Source: Dyella_B sp035277725 (GTDB lineage: Bacteria; Pseudomonadota; Gammaproteobacteria; Xanthomonadales; Rhodanobacteraceae). Taken from it: DNA of 64,000 nucleotides. Location: positions 1-64,000 of the forward strand of contig NZ_DATEJY010000198.1 in NCBI RefSeq assembly GCF_035277725.1. Direction: 5' to 3'. The notes below the pieces were generated by a model. That model was not told where the DNA came from and made no database searches. It worked only from the letters and a program-made list of their open reading frames with translations. Shown in pieces: positions 61,820 through 64,000 of the stretch. Position 1 is the first letter of the stretch. Each line of letters opens with the position of its first letter. Both the position numbers and the translations under genes were made by a program.

Positions 61820-62791
61820 ATGCACACCATCGACTTCATCGATTCGCATACCGGCGGCGAACCCACCCGGGTCGTGCTTGCCGGCTTTCCGGACCTTGGC
61901 AACGGCTCGCTGGCTGAACGCCGCGACCTGTTCCGCGACCGCTACGATCACTGGCGCCAGGCGATTGCCTGCGAGCCGCGTGGCTCGGACACGATGGTCG
62001 GCGCGCTGCTGTTGCAGCCGACCGATCCATCGGCGTGCGCCGGGGTGATCTATTTCAACAACGTTGGGTATCTCGGCATGTGCGGCCACGGCACCATCGG
62101 GTTGATCCGCACGCTGCATCATCTCGGGCGCATTGCACCCGGCAAGCATAAACTCGAAACGCCGGTCGGCATGGTTGGCATCCAATTGCACGATGACGGC
62201 CGCGTGTCGATCGACAACGTCGAAAGTTATCGCCACGCCAAAGACGTCGAACTGGACGTGCCCGGCTACGGCAAGGTGAAGGGCGACGTCGCCTGGGGCG
62301 GCAACTGGTTCTTCATCAGCAACGACACGCCGCTGCCGCTCACGCTCGCCAACCAGCGCGCGTTGACGGTGTACACCGAAGCGATTCGTCTGGCATTGGA
62401 AGCGGCCAACATTCGCGGCGCCGATAGCGAGATCGACCACATCGAAATCAACGCACCTTCCACGCAAGACGATGCCGATGCGCGCAACTTCGTGCTGTGT
62501 CCCGGCCTGGCTTACGACCGCTCGCCCTGCGGTACCGGCACCAGCGCCAAGGTCGCGTGCCTGGCGGCCGACGGCAAACTCGCGCCGGGCCAGGTGTGGC
62601 GGCAGGCCGGTATTCTCGACAGCGTGTTCGAAGCGCAATACACGCCGGGCACACGCGGCGTGCTGCCACGTATCACGGGCAGTGCGCACGTCACGATGCG
62701 CGGCCAGTTGCTGATCGATGATGCAAACGATCCGCTCGCCTGGGGTGTTGGAGTTCGGGGTATTGGAGTTCGGGGTATCGGCACCGCGTGA
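61820..62791 (+). CDS. 4-hydroxyproline epimerase (proline racemase family)
   Basis: Converts trans-4-hydroxy-L-proline to cis-4-hydroxy-D-proline by a two-base Cys mechanism. 323 residues. Both Cys are present: Cys88 in GMCGHGTIG and Cys237 in SPCGTGTSA. The N-terminus HTIDFIDSHTGGEPTRVV is typical. The C-terminus is extended by a small tandem Gly/Val repeat (VGVRGIGVRGIGTA) not seen in the core family. GTGA overlap with the FAD gene. The downstream enzymes of the window (D-hydroxyproline dehydrogenase and its Fe-S partner) support hydroxyproline use, not proline racemisation. Confidence 0.92.
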   Translation: MHTIDFIDSHTGGEPTRVVLAGFPDLGNGSLAERRDLFRDRYDHWRQAIACEPRGSDTMVGALLLQPTDPSACAGVIYFNNVGYLGMCGHGTIGLIRTLHHLGRIAPGKHKLETPVGMVGIQLHDDGRVSIDNVESYRHAKDVELDVPGYGKVKGDVAWGGNWFFISNDTPLPLTLANQRALTVYTEAIRLALEAANIRGADSEIDHIEINAPSTQDDADARNFVLCPGLAYDRSPCGTGTSAKVACLAADGKLAPGQVWRQAGILDSVFEAQYTPGTRGVLPRITGSAHVTMRGQLLIDDANDPLAWGVGVRGIGVRGIGTA

Positions 62792-63891
62792 AGAGTTACG
62801 ACCTGATCATTGTCGGCGCAGGCATCGTCGGCACTGCTTGCGCGGACTACGCCAGCGAGCAGGGCCTGCGCGTGGCGATCGTCGAACCCGGCCCGATCGG
62901 CGGCGGTGCCACCGCAGCAGCCATGGGCCATCTGGTGGCGATGGATGATGATCCCGCCGAACTGGCGCTGGCGAATTATTCGCTGGGCTTGTGGGAAGAG
63001 TTCACTCACGTCGAACAGATCGAATACAACCGCTGCGGCACCTTGTGGGTGGCCAGCAGCGAGGCCGAATACGCGCATATTCCGGAAAAAATCGCGCGTC
63101 TCGCCGCGGTGGGTGCGCAAGCCGAACTGATCGATAGCGAACAGCTCTACCGCCTTGAACCGTCGCTTGCGCCCGGCTTGCGCGGCGGCATGCGCGTGCC
63201 GCGCGAAGCGGTGGTGTATCCGCCGGGCATGGCGCGTCATCTGCTTGATCGCGCGCGTGCGCGTGGTGTAGTGCTGTATGCACAACGCGCCACCGCCATC
63301 ACTCGCCAAGGTGTGCAACTGGATGATCGAACCGGATTGGCCGGCGCCGTGCTGGTCGCCACCGGTTGCGCGCTGCCCCAGCTGTTGCCGCAACTGCCGA
63401 TGCGCGCGCGCAAAGGGCATCTGGTGATCACTGATCGCTATCCTGGCCTGATCCACCATCAATTGCTGGAACTCGGCTACGCCGACAGTGCGCACGGCGA
63501 TGCGGACAGCAGTGTCGCCTTCAACGTGCAGCCGCGCCCGACCGGACAGATTCTGATCGGCTCGTCGCGCGAGTACAGCAGCAACACGCCAGACGTATCG
63601 ATGCCGACGGTCCGACGCATGCTGGAACGTACCTTCCGCTATCTGCCGGCATTGCGCCAATTGGATGCCTTGCGCATCTGGACCGGCTTTCGTCCGGTGA
63701 GCGCCGATGGCCTGCCGTACCTGGGTCGCTTGCCGGACAACGCCCATGTTTGGGTTGCCTCCGGTCACGAAGGCTTGGGCATCACCACCTCGCTGGGCAG
63801 CGCGCGGCTGGTGATCGATCAATACCTGGGTCGCGCTACGGCGATCGATTCGCGCCCTTACGATCCGGCGCGCGCCGTGGCATGCGTATGA
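62788..63891 (+). CDS. D-hydroxyproline dehydrogenase-like FAD oxidoreductase (DAO family)
   Basis: Oxidises cis-4-hydroxy-D-proline to the imine in the hydroxyproline pathway. 367 residues, GTG 62788 coupled to the epimerase. Rossmann motif LIIVGAGIVGTACADYASEQG (about residues 6-26) with GGGATAAAMGHL. A central substrate domain and a C-terminal FAD segment (RPVSADGLPYLGR, then GHEGLGITTSLGSARL) complete a DAO fold. In Pseudomonas and Xanthomonas relatives this subunit forms a complex with a 2Fe-2S and a second flavin subunit, and the 2Fe-2S gene follows here. Confidence 0.92.
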   Translation: MKSYDLIIVGAGIVGTACADYASEQGLRVAIVEPGPIGGGATAAAMGHLVAMDDDPAELALANYSLGLWEEFTHVEQIEYNRCGTLWVASSEAEYAHIPEKIARLAAVGAQAELIDSEQLYRLEPSLAPGLRGGMRVPREAVVYPPGMARHLLDRARARGVVLYAQRATAITRQGVQLDDRTGLAGAVLVATGCALPQLLPQLPMRARKGHLVITDRYPGLIHHQLLELGYADSAHGDADSSVAFNVQPRPTGQILIGSSREYSSNTPDVSMPTVRRMLERTFRYLPALRQLDALRIWTGFRPVSADGLPYLGRLPDNAHVWVASGHEGLGITTSLGSARLVIDQYLGRATAIDSRPYDPARAVACV

Positions 63892-64000
63892 CGCAGGTAC
63901 GGATCGACATCAATGGACAAGTGCTCGACGTGCCCGCCGGCATCAGCGTGGCGGCGGCGATTGCTCGATTCCGGCCATCGATGCGGCGCTCGGTCAGCGG
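63888..64000 (+). CDS. (2Fe-2S)-binding subunit of D-hydroxyproline dehydrogenase (partial)
   Basis: ATG 63888 overlaps the FAD gene stop (ATGA); an in-frame ATG lies 6 nt upstream. The window ends after about 37 codons: MTQVRIDINGQVLDVPAGIS, then VAAAIARF. This is the start of a small plant-type ferredoxin domain as found in the heteromeric D-hydroxyproline dehydrogenase. The Cys ligands would lie beyond the edge, so the call rests on operon context and the VPAG opening. Confidence 0.72.
   Translation, partial: MTQVRIDINGQVLDVPAGISVAAAIARFRPSMRRSVS

Overview
The window is GC-rich gammaproteobacterial chromosome. Gene content and neighbourhoods point to the Xanthomonadales, most likely Rhodanobacteraceae (the Dyella/Rhodanobacter/Luteibacter group): GTAG-type REP palindromes, an alpha-amino acid ester hydrolase, a rubrerythrin/Fe-S/DUF3501 cluster, lgt-thyA-folA, many secreted peptidases and two TonB-dependent receptors. 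No tRNA, rRNA, CRISPR array, transposase or phage gene was seen. The genus is inferred, since no 16S or marker search was possible.

Layout. 1-4.4 kb: the start of a proline-rich/TonB-like membrane protein, a secreted S53 peptidase and a second TonB-like protein. 4.4-7.1 kb: an EF-G paralogue and a GreA/GreB-like factor. 7.2-14.3 kb: a tight seven-gene minus-strand operon (RDD, RDD, SpoIIM, DUF4129, DUF4350, MoxR ATPase, DUF58) in which every junction overlaps. 14.4-18 kb: a PfpI-type protein, a bacterial SET-domain methyltransferase, and a lipoprotein/acyl-CoA dehydrogenase pair behind a PsrA-like operator. 18-23 kb: alpha-amino acid ester hydrolase, a GNAT acetyltransferase, and a Tat-exported flavin amine oxidase with its cytochrome c. 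23-30 kb: SapC, an HNH nuclease, dxs and an HpnN-like RND exporter. 30-36 kb: TonB receptor, prmC, oxyR with an OxyR box, and an S8 peptidase. 36-44.6 kb: a 2334-residue trimeric autotransporter adhesin with an OmpR-type regulator whose phosphoacceptor Asp is replaced by Gly. 44.7-50.2 kb: M1 aminopeptidase, then rubrerythrin, Fe-S protein and DUF3501. 50.2-54.6 kb: apt, DUF2007, a Nudix/TenI-like fusion, folA, thyA and lgt. 54.7-61.4 kb: S9 peptidase, Oar-like TonB receptor and a lytic transglycosylase. 61.8-64 kb: the start of a hydroxyproline catabolism operon, cut by the window edge.

The most striking non-coding feature is a family of about 20 GTAG-type REP/BIME palindromes in two sequence classes (A, core GGGGTGCGAACCCC; B, core GGGAT..ATCCC). 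They sit almost exclusively at gene 3' ends. The terminal GTAG of the repeat supplies the TAG stop codon of eight genes. A third, unrelated palindrome family (C, core CCGGCGAAAGCCGG) has three copies.

Functionally the window describes a scavenging, secretory bacterium. It has S53, S8, S9 and M1 peptidases, an AEH, two TonB receptors and hydroxyproline catabolism for peptides and collagen-like substrates, a large adhesin, peroxide defence (OxyR, rubrerythrin), and housekeeping nucleotide, isoprenoid and lipoprotein genes. The best candidates for undescribed biology are the seven-gene MoxR operon, the degenerate regulator beside the adhesin, and the repeat family's capture of stop codons.
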